The position numbers and the translations under genes are program-made. From positions 552,162 to 616,161 of the forward strand of contig NZ_LVJN01000021.1 of the NCBI RefSeq assembly GCF_002109495.1: 64,000 nt of DNA. The letters run 5' to 3'. How positions within the stretch are numbered: position 1 is the stretch's first letter; the number at the start of each line of letters is the position of its first letter. The notes under the pieces were generated by a model that was given only the letters and a program-made list of their open reading frames with translations, did not search any database and was not told the DNA's origin. Of the stretch, positions 1 to 7,950 are shown piece by piece. Source of the stretch: Magnetofaba australis IT-1. Lineage in GTDB: Bacteria > Pseudomonadota > Magnetococcia > Magnetococcales > Magnetococcaceae.

Positions 1-2
1 AT

Positions 3-1667
3 AAATACCTGCGTCTGAACTACCCCACCGAGAAGATTCGCGAAGTCACCAAAAGCGGTTATACCAACATCAGCTCCTCCAGCGCCCTGGTCACCAGTCT
101 GTCGCGCTTGGAGATTTATCCGCGCATTACCCAGGACCCCGATGGTTGGCCGTTTGCCGTGCAGGCGCTCTCCATGTATCTGGGCGAAGAGCCCATTTTG
201 GAGGGCAATGTTCTGCGCATCGGTCACGTTCGCGTGCCATTGGATCACCATAAACGCTTCTTTATCGACTTTCCCAAACTTCCCAATGGCGCGCGCTTTT
301 TAAGTGAATTCAAAGGCATGTCCGCCATGGAGTTCCTCGACCTGGATGTTGAGGATCTGGATGAAGATGAGCGTTATGAGTTGGAGCTGTGGGTGCGCGA
401 CAAGATCGTCATCCTGGGCGACACCTCCGAGGTCTCTCACGACTGGTTCGATACCCCCGTGGGTATGGTCTACGGGGTGGAGATCATCGCCGACACCATC
501 CATTCGCTCATGGGCGGCGCGCCGCTTCGGCCCGCTTCCTTCTTCCAGGAAGCAGGCGTGATGGTGCTGTTCATGATTCTGCTGGTGTTGATCAATGTGG
601 GCGTGAGCCACCCTATTTTGCGCTCTATTGGGGTGGCGCTGCTGTTCGGCGTCTTTTTGGCCGCCGCCACATGGCTTTACGTTCAGTATGGACTGATCGT
701 TTCCGTTACCTACACCATGGTGGCGGGGATTTTGTCGCTCTCCATGATCAATCTCAAATCCTATCTGGCTGAACGCAATCAGAAGTCCATGATCAAGGAC
801 GCCTTTGGCCAATATCTCTCGCCCAAGGTGGTGGAGATTCTGGTCAAGGATCCCAGTAAGCTCTCCTTGGGCGGCGAACAGCGTGAAATGACCGCCTACT
901 TCTCCGATGTGGCGGGTTTTTCCACCATTTCCGAAAAGCTCACCCCCTCGGAATTGGTCAATCTGCTCAATGAGTATCTCACCGCCATGTGCGACATCAT
1001 CGCGCAGCATGACGGCACTGTGGACAAGTTCGAGGGCGACGCCATTATCGCCTTCTGGGGCGCGCCGCTGGATCAATCCGACCACGCCGTGCGCGCCTGT
1101 CTGGCCAGCGTGGAGATGCAGCAGCACATGACCGCCTATCGCGCGGAGTTGGTGGAGCGCGGTCAGCCGTTGCTCAACGTGCGCATGGGTCTGAACAGCG
1201 GCCCCATGGTGGTGGGCAACATGGGCTCCAAACAGCGTATGGACTACACCATGATGGGCGATGCGGTGAACCTGGCCGCGCGTCTGGAGGGAGCCAACAA
1301 GTTCTTCGCCTCTTACACCATGATCTCCGAGTTCACCTATGCGCTGGCCAAGGATCATATCGACGTGCGCGAGCTGGACACCATCCGCGTGGTGGGCAAG
1401 AACGAGCCTATTACCGTGTATGAGCTGTTGGATAAAAAAGGCGGCGTCACCGGCCAGCAGGCGGACCTGATGGCGGCGTTCCACAAGGCGCAGCAACTCT
1501 ATAAGGGACGGGATTTCAAAGCCGCCATGGCGGCGTTTGAGAAGGCGTTGGAGATCGTGGAGAACGATGGACCCTCGCTCACCTATCGCGATCGCTGCCG
1601 CGACTACATCGATGCGCCGCCGCCCGCCGATTGGGATGGCGTCTATACGCTCAGTGGTAAGGGGTAA
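3..1667 (+). CDS. CHASE2-domain adenylate/guanylate cyclase, 5' end outside window
   Basis: The frame is already open at the window edge, so the gene starts upstream; an apparent TTG start at 108 lies inside the CHASE2 domain. The visible product has the end of an extracytoplasmic CHASE2 sensor (motif VRDKIVILGDTSEVSHDWF), two or three membrane segments, then a class III nucleotide cyclase domain. The metal-binding motif FSDVAGFSTISEKL, the FEGDAIIAFWGAP strand and GLNSGPMVVGNMG are intact. A short TPR-like helical tail follows. It should convert ATP or GTP to a cyclic nucleotide in the cytoplasm in response to an extracytoplasmic signal. Which nucleotide it makes cannot be read from sequence with confidence. 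Confidence 0.9.
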   Translation, partial: KYLRLNYPTEKIREVTKSGYTNISSSSALVTSLSRLEIYPRITQDPDGWPFAVQALSMYLGEEPILEGNVLRIGHVRVPLDHHKRFFIDFPKLPNGARFLSEFKGMSAMEFLDLDVEDLDEDERYELELWVRDKIVILGDTSEVSHDWFDTPVGMVYGVEIIADTIHSLMGGAPLRPASFFQEAGVMVLFMILLVLINVGVSHPILRSIGVALLFGVFLAAATWLYVQYGLIVSVTYTMVAGILSLSMINLKSYLAERNQKSMIKDAFGQYLSPKVVEILVKDPSKLSLGGEQREMTAYFSDVAGFSTISEKLTPSELVNLLNEYLTAMCDIIAQHDGTVDKFEGDAIIAFWGAPLDQSDHAVRACLASVEMQQHMTAYRAELVERGQPLLNVRMGLNSGPMVVGNMGSKQRMDYTMMGDAVNLAARLEGANKFFASYTMISEFTYALAKDHIDVRELDTIRVVGKNEPITVYELLDKKGGVTGQQADLMAAFHKAQQLYKGRDFKAAMAAFEKALEIVENDGPSLTYRDRCRDYIDAPPPADWDGVYTLSGKG

Positions 1668-1697
1668 TACGCGCTTTATGTGAGTCGATATTCGGTG

Positions 1698-1855
1698 TTT
1701 GGAAGATGAAAGATATTGGGGCTTCGCCCCAAACCCCATGAGGGCTCCGCCCTCAACCCGCCAGGGCTCCGCCCTGGACCCGCGAGGGCTCTGCCCTCGA
1801 CCCGCCAGGAGGGACGCCCTCCTGGACCTCGATTAGTTTGACTTTGTGCTCAATA
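1698..1855. repeat. Type-2 hairpin-array intergenic repeat
   Basis: Tandem short hairpins with a period near 24 bp: GGGGCTTCGCCCC, GAGGGCTCCGCCCTC, CAGGGCTCCGCCCTG, GAGGGCTCTGCCCTC and GGAGGGACGCCCTCC, separated by ACCCGC-type spacers. Close relatives are at 10260, 11285, 23395, 53355 and 54752. It fills the gap between two convergent genes. Confidence 0.85.
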
Positions 1856-1909
1856 TGAAGTGTGACGGCATCTGTTTACTCTCCATTTGCACGTCGTTTT
1901 ATCGTTTTA

Positions 1910-2668
1910 TTATATGGGGTTATTAAGCTCAACATAGTGGTGGGTCAGGCCAAACTCCTGCGCCAAATGCTCACCCAACGCCTGCACGCCAAATCGCTCC
2001 GTGCTGTGATGCCCCGCCGCCACAAAGTGCATGCCCATCTCCTGGGCAAAGTGATACACCGGCTCCGAAGCTTCCCCCGTCAGATAGAGATCCGCACCCG
2101 CCCGCTGCGCCTCGGCGATCAACTCCGGCGCGCCGCCGCTGCAGATGGCCACCGTCTGAATCTGTTCAGGTCCAAACTCTAAAAACAGTCCCGCAGCGCC
2201 CAAGCGCTCCACCAACAACGCCTTGACTTGCTCGGCGCTGCGCGGCGTCCGCCAGCGTCCCAAACGGGACAACGCCGAACCACGATAGCCTGCAAACGGC
2301 TCGCCCGGCTCCAGCTCCAGCATCTTGAGCAGTTGTGCGTTATTGCCCAGTTCGGGATGGGCGTCCAATGGCAGATGAAATCCCATCAGGGTGACGTCAT
2401 GCAGCAACAGGGGTTTGAGGCGCTGTTTCAATTGCCCCTCCACCACCCGGGAGTCCTTGTTCCAGAACATCCCGTGGTGGGTGATGATCAACTGGGCGTT
2501 ATGCGCTAACGCCGCCTCAAATAGCGCCACGCTGGCGGAAACGCCGGTGACGAGGGTCGTGACCTCCTCCCCGCCGCGCACCTGCACTCCATTGGGACAG
2601 TAGTCGTCAAATGCGCTGACGTTGAGCAGTTCCAGTAGATGGGATTCGATTGCCGAAAGGTGCGCCAT
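1910..2668 (-). CDS. NIF3/DUF34 family metal-binding protein (YbgI-like)
   Basis: About 252 residues, the usual size of the compact NIF3 family, which forms hexameric rings with a dinuclear metal site. The family metal-ligand motifs are present: LIITHHGMFW near the N-terminus and GHHSTERFGVQALGEHL near the C-terminus. I chose the ATG at 2668 because it has AGGA about nine bases upstream and gives the family-typical N-terminus (MAHLSAIESHLLELL). A longer in-frame start at 2701 has no Shine-Dalgarno sequence. The cellular role is debated (GTP cyclohydrolase-like or metal-handling claims), so no pathway is assigned. It diverges from the next gene. Confidence 0.9.
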   Translation of the reverse strand: MAHLSAIESHLLELLNVSAFDDYCPNGVQVRGGEEVTTLVTGVSASVALFEAALAHNAQLIITHHGMFWNKDSRVVEGQLKQRLKPLLLHDVTLMGFHLPLDAHPELGNNAQLLKMLELEPGEPFAGYRGSALSRLGRWRTPRSAEQVKALLVERLGAAGLFLEFGPEQIQTVAICSGGAPELIAEAQRAGADLYLTGEASEPVYHFAQEMGMHFVAAGHHSTERFGVQALGEHLAQEFGLTHHYVELNNPI

Positions 2669-2801
2669 GTGTGCAATTCCTGTCTTCTTGGCAAGATTCA
2701 TGCTTCAATAAGGGGTGGCGGAAACCCTCACTTTTGATTCTCAGTCTCCGCCTATTTAAATTCTCGCCAGCTCACGCCATTTTCAAGGATTTGCAAAGAT
2801 T

Positions 2802-3929
2802 ATGTCGCCAGATGTGGAAGAGCCCGCCGACGAAACCGAAGCGCATGATGAAGCATTCGCTCAAAGTACTGCGGAGTCGTATCGGGCCACGCGACAGACC
2901 ATTATTCGTGAATTGATCGATTACAGTCTGCTCAGCTCCTACCAGAAATTCCGCAAAAATCGCGTCGAATACCCCTTTGTGCCCCGCGCCACTCTGCGCC
3001 CAGGTTCGGTAGTGCCCACCAAAGAGCATGAGCTGCACAATCACGCCCTGGTGGTGCTGCTGGCCAACCATCTGCCCAAATCCCTGCGCAAGCACTTCCG
3101 TTGCCGGGAAGGCAACCGGGTGATCAAAAAGAACATCGCCGCCGTGGCGCCGGATCTGCCCAATCTGGAAGCTTTTGATCCCGCTTCCAAAAAGGCCGAT
3201 CATCCCGACTTTCCGGCTCTGGTGCGCATGTTGATTCCGCTGGATTTCGCCCTGCTGGTGCAGCGCGACGAAGAGGATCCAGAGCACTATTTGACCCACT
3301 TCCACGTTAAGATCGAGCGTTTGACCGATATGGCTTTGCGCGCCATGGCGCTGCATCTGGGCTATGTGGAGCGCAGTCTGTATGAGCAGGGCGAGTCGTT
3401 CGTAGACCAGTTCGAACGCAAATTCTTTGAGTATTTCAACTACTACCACAACGCCGCCGGACGCCGTTCGGCCAGCGCCTTGGCGGCGCAACTGCTCACC
3501 TTTGGCGGACAGTGCGCGGATATCTTCTCCACCTCGCAGCAGGACCGGCGCTTTACCGTGCTCTCCTGCAATGCCGAAAAGCAGGATGTGGAGATTGAGC
3601 AGTACATCCTGCTGGCGTTGGAGGATGAGGAGTGCAAATTGCTCAAGGGGTGGGGCAAGGAGCACGGATTGAACATCCGTAACGACTATCTGGTCTCCCC
3701 CAACGGTCCGCCGGTGGCGGTGTTGCGGGTGCGTTATCAGCACACCGAAGCGGCCACGCCCAACCCTGATGGCGGTCTCAAAGAGTGGGCGCCGCGTGAA
3801 AAGTGGATTCGCATCTCTGAAGAGGCGTTGATTCCGCTTAAGCCCGAAGTAAGCGCGTGTATCAACTACCCGGTGGCCTATAAGCGCAATGAAGGTATTG
3901 AGTGCATCGAGTGGCGAGTGTTGGGGTGA
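2802..3929 (+). CDS. Conserved-looking hypothetical protein, 375 aa
   Basis: I do not recognise the family. The protein is soluble-looking, with no signal peptide or membrane segment and an acidic N-terminal 25 residues. It contains a His/Arg-rich stretch (KSLRKHFRCREGNR) near residue 100 and a compact C-terminal half with several aromatic motifs (FFEYFNYYHN). Base composition matches its neighbours. It is transcribed alone, with the short acidic ORF convergent to it 18 bp downstream. No enzymatic motif is evident. Confidence 0.75.
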   Translation: MSPDVEEPADETEAHDEAFAQSTAESYRATRQTIIRELIDYSLLSSYQKFRKNRVEYPFVPRATLRPGSVVPTKEHELHNHALVVLLANHLPKSLRKHFRCREGNRVIKKNIAAVAPDLPNLEAFDPASKKADHPDFPALVRMLIPLDFALLVQRDEEDPEHYLTHFHVKIERLTDMALRAMALHLGYVERSLYEQGESFVDQFERKFFEYFNYYHNAAGRRSASALAAQLLTFGGQCADIFSTSQQDRRFTVLSCNAEKQDVEIEQYILLALEDEECKLLKGWGKEHGLNIRNDYLVSPNGPPVAVLRVRYQHTEAATPNPDGGLKEWAPREKWIRISEEALIPLKPEVSACINYPVAYKRNEGIECIEWRVLG

Positions 3930-3947
3930 TCCCGTCGCTGGGCGCGC

Positions 3948-4178
3948 TTACTTGAGATTGCGTTCGAGAATCCACTGTCCGTTGACCAGATCGCACCGAT
4001 CCCAGCCGCCGCGAATCCACTGTGGCGCGCCGCTCTCCAGCAGGGCTTCCAGCAGCATGTCGTCTTGCTCAGGCTCGCCTTCATACTCCTCATCGAAATC
4101 TTCAGGAAAGCTATCCAGATCGTAGGCGATCCATTCGCGATCGGGCTCGATCTCGTGGTCAAATTCAACGATGGTCAT
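3948..4178 (-). CDS. Small acidic hypothetical protein, 76 aa
   Basis: A good AAGGA ribosome-binding site lies about eight bases upstream of the ATG. The product is strongly acidic (runs such as EDFDEEYEGEPEQDD) with Trp-containing ends (GGWDRCDLVNGQWILE). It has no recognisable domain. It is convergent with the 375-aa gene and is preceded by a hairpin-rich intergenic repeat. Acidity and a clean RBS argue for a real gene, but nothing indicates function. Confidence 0.6.
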   Translation of the reverse strand: MTIVEFDHEIEPDREWIAYDLDSFPEDFDEEYEGEPEQDDMLLEALLESGAPQWIRGGWDRCDLVNGQWILERNLK

Positions 4179-4197
4179 TGCGGTGATCCTTGTGGTT

Positions 4198-4530
4198 CTA
4201 TTGTTAGTTGAAATCAGAATCGGACAGTTTGGGTATTGGTCATGAAAGATATCGAGGGCTACGCCCTCGAGCTCCCAAGATCAACAACCAAACCGTGGGC
4301 TCCGCTCAATCTATTAGATACGGCTTCGCCTGTGGCCGCTGGGGGCGCGGCCCCCAGACGATTCGGCAGGATTGCCGAATCGGACTCGCGCAGCGAGCCC
4401 GAAGGGTGAGGGCCATGGATGGCCCGAATCACCCCGCCGCCGACCAGTCGGCGGCCAATAGTTAGCGCAAGCTCCACCTACATCACGCAAACATTGGCCG
4501 TATTGTGCCGTTTTGGTTTCGCATGGCTAT
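4198..4530. repeat. Type-1 modular hairpin element
   Basis: Bounded by related ends, CTATTG at one side and GGCTAT at the other. It contains the GAGGGCTACGCCCTC hairpin, CTGGGGGCGCGGCCCCCAG, the GGGCCATGGATGGCCC palindrome, GCCGCCGACCAGTCGGCGGC and the conserved tail CACGCAAACATTGGCCG. Its end sequences are found, inverted, in the copies at 6216, 21913 and 28291. The gap holds no gene. Confidence 0.85.
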
Positions 4531-4536
4531 TTCAGA

Positions 4537-5049
4537 TTAATCCGCCTCTAACATATTCTCCACAATCTCCAGGAAGCTGCCGCCGCCAATCTCATCGTGG
4601 CGATCCAGCTCCAGCAGTTTGCTTAACGCCGTATGGGATTGCGTCAGCCGCCCGCGACGCAGACGCACCACGCCCAATGCTTTGAGACAGAAGAGATAGA
4701 GACGCGCCGAGGAGCCCTCCGCCAGCCACGGCGCCTGCTCCTTGGTGAGCACGCGATAGTTGCGCGGAAAACCGCCCTGCCGCGACGCCTCACGCAACGC
4801 CGTCCACGCCGCCGCTTCGGCCTCGCGTAGACGATTCTGCCCGAACAGGAATTTGATCCAGACAATATGCCCATCCAGACAGCTGGGCCAACGCTTCAGA
4901 ATCACCTGAAACTGCGCCTCACGCTGGCTGGAGTCGTCAGTGTCGCGGGCCTGCTGCAACGCCGCCACCACATCGGCGGGGGCATGGGGGGAGAAGAAGC
5001 TGTCCACTACGCCGTGGAGCGCGTCGGATTGGCTATTGTGAATGGTCAT
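4537..5049 (-). CDS. TPR-like helical hypothetical protein, 170 aa
   Basis: Start chosen at 5049 because this ATG overlaps the stop codon of the upstream glutathione S-transferase-like gene as ATGA, indicating translational coupling; longer in-frame starts lie inside that gene. The product looks all-helical with degenerate tetratricopeptide-like repeats: FQVILKRWPSCLDGHIVWIK, a helix rich in Ala/Glu, and a third repeat near SHTALSKLLELD. No signal peptide. It is the last gene of a three-gene coupled unit. Protein-protein interaction is a reasonable guess from the fold, nothing more. Confidence 0.75.
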   Translation of the reverse strand: MTIHNSQSDALHGVVDSFFSPHAPADVVAALQQARDTDDSSQREAQFQVILKRWPSCLDGHIVWIKFLFGQNRLREAEAAAWTALREASRQGGFPRNYRVLTKEQAPWLAEGSSARLYLFCLKALGVVRLRRGRLTQSHTALSKLLELDRHDEIGGGSFLEIVENMLEAD

Positions 5050-5672
5050 ATGCGGTACCCCTCTTCCATGAGAACCTGTCGCGCCGTAGGGCGCTGAAGC
5101 ATGGCGTCCAGATGCTCCCGGCACGCCTGCGGCATGGGCATCTCCAGATGACGCGCCCAGAAAGTTACGTAGAACAGCGCGCAATCGGCGACGGTGAAGT
5201 GGTCATAGAACCACGGCCCAGGGGTGGATTGCAGTCGCTGGGCGACGATCTCCAACCCCTCCAATGCGCGCTGGCGGCCCTGGGCGATAATCGCCTCATG
5301 ATCTTCAGTCCGCAGCGCAAAGCGGTCGGTGGTGAACACTCGCGCAAAGCCCTGGCCGTGGATCTCCCCCACGATGTGATTGATCAGGCCGATGGATTCG
5401 GCTTGCGCCACCGGATCCTGCGGCAGCAGTTTGGCGCGGGGATGGCTGGTCGCCAGATGCCAGGCGATGGAGGCGAAATCGGTGAGCGCACGGCCATCGT
5501 CCAACACCAGCGTGGGGATGGTCCCCTTGGGGTTGATGGCCAGATAGTCCGCTTGGCGATGCTCGCCGGCGGGCAGATTGAGCACGTGGGCGGAGAACAC
5601 CAGCTCCAGCTCCTCCAGCAGCACATGGATGCCGGTGGAGCAGGAGCCAGGGGTCATATAGAAGGTCATCAT
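5046..5672 (-). CDS. Glutathione S-transferase-like protein
   Basis: 208 residues with the two-domain GST layout. The N-terminal thioredoxin-fold part has MTFYMTPGSCSTG (possible active-site Ser/Cys) and the conserved cis-Pro segment NPKGTIPTLVLDDG followed by LTDFASIAWHL. The C-terminal helical domain carries the FTVADCALF capping-box motif. Start and stop overlap both neighbours by four bases (ATGA), so the three genes are one translational unit. The substrate is unknown. GST-like genes are known in some nitrogen-fixation clusters, and a [2Fe-2S] ferredoxin of a type also found there is nearby, but no nif gene is visible. Confidence 0.87.
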   Translation of the reverse strand: MMTFYMTPGSCSTGIHVLLEELELVFSAHVLNLPAGEHRQADYLAINPKGTIPTLVLDDGRALTDFASIAWHLATSHPRAKLLPQDPVAQAESIGLINHIVGEIHGQGFARVFTTDRFALRTEDHEAIIAQGRQRALEGLEIVAQRLQSTPGPWFYDHFTVADCALFYVTFWARHLEMPMPQACREHLDAMLQRPTARQVLMEEGYRI

Positions 5673-6067
5673 GCCGCCTGCTCCTCAGCGCCGCCCGCCA
5701 GCAGCCCGGCCTGTTTGAGACGCCCTTTAAAGCCCTTCATCACCGCTTTTGGGATGTGCGCCTCGGCGTCCTGGCGCGCTTGATGGATGGCGATTTGCAG
5801 CATGGCGTCGATTTCATCCTGCGCCTGGGTGATGAGCGCGCCGAAGCGGGCGATCAAGTCGCTCTGTTGGCCGGTGGCCTGCGCCGTCTCCCACATCACC
5901 GCCATCAACGCGCCGCCCGCTGGGGACATCTTGCATTTGCCATCCAGCACTTTGAGCACGGCGGCGACCACGCAGTCCCACTCTTGGGGAGAAAAGGGAT
6001 GCGTCGTCAGCCACTGTGCGGCCTGTTCAGGCGTCAGGGGCGAGTGGGCGGGATTGGGATAGGGCAT
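5669..6067 (-). CDS. Hypothetical protein, 132 aa, first gene of GST operon
   Basis: GGAG sits about eight bases before the ATG. The product is helical with an N-terminal segment LTPEQAAQWLTTHPFSPQEW and a central motif GKCKMSPAGGALMAVMWETA. No domain is recognised and there is no export signal. Its stop overlaps the GST-like start as ATGA. The 150 bp upstream are AT-rich and contain the palindrome GTCGCTTTCGCGAC, a plausible promoter or operator region for the three-gene unit. Confidence 0.72.
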   Translation of the reverse strand: MPYPNPAHSPLTPEQAAQWLTTHPFSPQEWDCVVAAVLKVLDGKCKMSPAGGALMAVMWETAQATGQQSDLIARFGALITQAQDEIDAMLQIAIHQARQDAEAHIPKAVMKGFKGRLKQAGLLAGGAEEQAA

Positions 6068-6215
6068 GCGGCGACTCCAATATGACGCGAGGCGTCTGTT
6101 TATCTCACTGGAATTGCAGCAATATTCAAACCAATAGTTATATCGTTGAATTTATTATATAAATATACATTTTGCCGATGTCGCGAAAGCGACAAACCTG
6201 TAATTTGTTGGATTT

Positions 6216-6512
6216 TATAGCGAATCAAAACCAAAACTGCACAGAACGGCTCATGTTTGCGTGACGGAGTTTAAACTTGCGCTGACTATTGGCCGCCGAC
6301 TGGTCGGCGGCAGGGTCTGGGGGCCGCGCCCCCAGCGGCCAAAGGTGTGCAATCCAGGGCGGCGCCCCACGATTTGGCAGGATTGCCAATTCGGACTCGC
6401 GTAGCGAGCCCGAAGGGTGAGGGCCATGGATGGCCCGAATCACGGTTTGGTTGTTGGGAGCTCGAGGGCGAAGCCCTCGATATCTTACATTTTCAAAATC
6501 GCCAATGACTAA
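6216..6512. repeat. Type-1 modular hairpin element (inverted copy)
   Basis: Begins TATAGCGAATCAAAACC and ends in ...CCAATGACTAA, with the same modules as the element at 4198 in reverse order: GCCGCCGACTGGTCGGCGGC, CTGGGGGCCGCGCCCCCAG, GGGCCATGGATGGCCC and GAGGGCGAAGCCCTC. It occupies most of the space between two minus-strand transcription units. Confidence 0.85.
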
Positions 6513-6527
6513 TTTGAATATATTCAC

Positions 6528-6567
6528 AAAAAAGCGGCCTTACGCTATGCGCAAGACCGCCTTTTTT
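6528..6567 (-). terminator. Rho-independent terminator after the ferredoxin gene
   Basis: An imperfect inverted repeat with A-run and T-run flanks (AAAAAAGCGGCCTT ... AAGACCGCCTTTTTT), 34 bp past the ferredoxin stop on the minus strand. It could act in both directions. Confidence 0.75.
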
Positions 6568-6600
6568 CCAATCTGTAATACGCGCCGGAAGGCGCGATCA

Positions 6601-6909
6601 TTACATGATCTTCAGACGCTCAACCAGCTCGCCGCCGACCAGGTGTTTGTCGAAGATTTCGGTGACGTCGCCGGGCTTGACCTGGCCGTACCACACGCCT
6701 TCGGGATAGACCACCACGGTGGGGCCCTTGTCGCAGGGACCCATGCAGAAGGTGCCGGTGACGAACACCTCTTCAAACATGCCGCGCTTCTCCAACTCGC
6801 CAAAGAAGGCGTTGAAGGTCTCTTCGGCGCCCACGCTCTGGCAGGAGCCGCGGGGGTGGCCTTCGGGACGACGGTTCATACACACAAACACATGATGCTT
6901 CGGCTTCAT
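6601..6909 (-). CDS. Thioredoxin-like [2Fe-2S] ferredoxin
   Basis: 102 residues with four Cys in the arrangement of thioredoxin-like [2Fe-2S] ferredoxins: C10 and C23 in the N-terminal loop (FVCMNRR...GSCQS), then C55 and C59 in GTFCMGPCDKGP. The family also gives the NuoE-type fold. Start fixed at 6909 by a strong GGAGG upstream; an upstream in-frame ATG extension lacks family similarity. It should be a small soluble electron carrier. It is divergent from dsrC-dsrM-dsrK with a 417-bp shared upstream region. Whether it feeds electrons to the sulfur pathway is inference from position. Confidence 0.92.
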   Translation of the reverse strand: MKPKHHVFVCMNRRPEGHPRGSCQSVGAEETFNAFFGELEKRGMFEEVFVTGTFCMGPCDKGPTVVVYPEGVWYGQVKPGDVTEIFDKHLVGGELVERLKIM

Positions 6910-7326
6910 GGGACGTATCCTCCAAAAAATTGCGAGCCGCGATTGCGTCGCGGTCAGGCGATCAGGTGACATGCAAACCGGGTGATTGTGCTGCGCATTG
7001 GATTGACAGTCAACATGTCGATATAAATTTCCCGGGAAAATGGGGAGATAATGGGCCCTTCAGGGGAATTTTATATCAATGATGTGAATTCCCCCCAACA
7101 CGAAGGCTTGCCGTGTGTTAGGAAATAATGATATGCTAATGAAGATATGGTTTGGAAATGGCGAAAACGCCATGCACACACCCCGGCGCCAGTGGGGTTT
7201 CAGGTCTTTGTATCTGGACGCCAGGATGAATACAATTCATAATCCCATGATCCCCGACACGGCCTGAATCCGGTTCGGGTTCGGGAGCCGGTTGTGGTTT
7301 TAACGTCACGATGAGGAGAAGCGAAC
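6910..7326. other. 417-bp divergent intergenic region between ferredoxin and dsrC
   Basis: No gene seen. It contains TTGACA at 7003 and, nearer dsrC, a weak TTGTAT-17 bp-TACAAT pair (7208-7236) that could be the dsrC promoter with an ~85-nt leader. Just before the gene is a run of CCGGTTCGGGTTCGGGAGCCGG-type partial dyads, then the RBS GAGGAGA. Promoter assignment is weak. Confidence 0.4.
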
Positions 7327-7662
7327 ATGCCGAGTTTTGAACTGAATGGCGCCACTTACGAGACCGACGAAGATGGATACCTGGTCGACCTGGGCGCCTG
7401 GAATGAGGACGTGGCTGGTCACCTGGCCAAAGAAGAGGGCATCGACATGACCGAGTCTCACTGGGAAGTGGTGAACTTCCTGCGTGAGTACTACGACGAG
7501 TACAAAATCGCCCCCATGATCCGCATCCTCACCAAGGCTATCGGCAAGAAGCTGGGTAAGGAAAAGGGCAACACCAAGTACCTGTACGACCTGTACCCCG
7601 GCGGTCCCGCCAAGCAAGCCTGTAAAATCGCTGGTCTGCCCAAGCCCACCGGCTGCGTCTGA
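7327..7662 (+). CDS. dsrC: DsrC sulfur-carrier protein
   Basis: 111 residues, the DsrC/TusE/RspA family size. The flexible C-terminal arm is intact, with both redox cysteines, C99 and C110, spaced CX10C (PAKQACK...TGCV). Two cysteines distinguish true DsrC from TusE-type proteins, which keep only the last one. In known systems DsrC carries sulfane sulfur as a trisulfide between DsrAB and the DsrMK membrane complex, so its placement just upstream of dsrM and dsrK fits. GAGGAGA lies seven bases before the ATG. No dsrAB, dsrEFH or tus genes are in the window. Cytoplasmic. Confidence 0.95.
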   Translation: MPSFELNGATYETDEDGYLVDLGAWNEDVAGHLAKEEGIDMTESHWEVVNFLREYYDEYKIAPMIRILTKAIGKKLGKEKGNTKYLYDLYPGGPAKQACKIAGLPKPTGCV

Positions 7663-7671
7663 TCGCGCCTG

Positions 7672-7715
7672 CGCGCGCAGCGCCTCGCTCCCTTGCGGAG
7701 CAGACGCTGCGCGCG
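7672..7715 (+). other. Strong hairpin between dsrC and dsrM
   Basis: A perfect 11-bp inverted repeat (CGCGCGCAGCG ... CGCTGCGCGCG) begins 10 bp after the dsrC stop, with a 22-nt loop and no T-run. It could stabilise the abundant dsrC message or attenuate readthrough into dsrM, letting carrier and complex be made at different levels. The remaining ~235 bp before dsrM hold no gene I can support. Confidence 0.6.
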
Positions 7716-7950
7716 GGCTTTGGTTTGCAGGAAGCTACGGAAGACCGGCTTTTGCCTGAACCCTGCCGCGCGATGGCTATCGCAGTGCGGGCGCTTCACC
7801 GTGAAAGCCGGTTTTCTTTCGCCCCAGCGGGCTCCAAGGATGGCCACTGCGCGGCCCTTAAACATCCGTTTAAGCGCGTAATTCCGTCGCTGGCGAATCA
7901 CCCTTGGCGCATGCATTGATTCGAATTCTGATCCATCGGGGAGTTGCGCG

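Noticed and set aside
300..1739. 479-aa open frame on the minus strand
   Set aside because: Antisense to the nucleotide cyclase; no motif.
1698..1855. Regular ~24-bp hairpin arrays as a CRISPR
   Set aside because: There is no constant repeat with unique spacers; the palindromes themselves vary and the spacers are near constant, the reverse of a CRISPR. No cas gene nearby.
7003..7027. TTGACA with TATAAA as a dsrC promoter
   Set aside because: The spacing is only 13 bp, too short for sigma70, and it is 300 bp from the gene.
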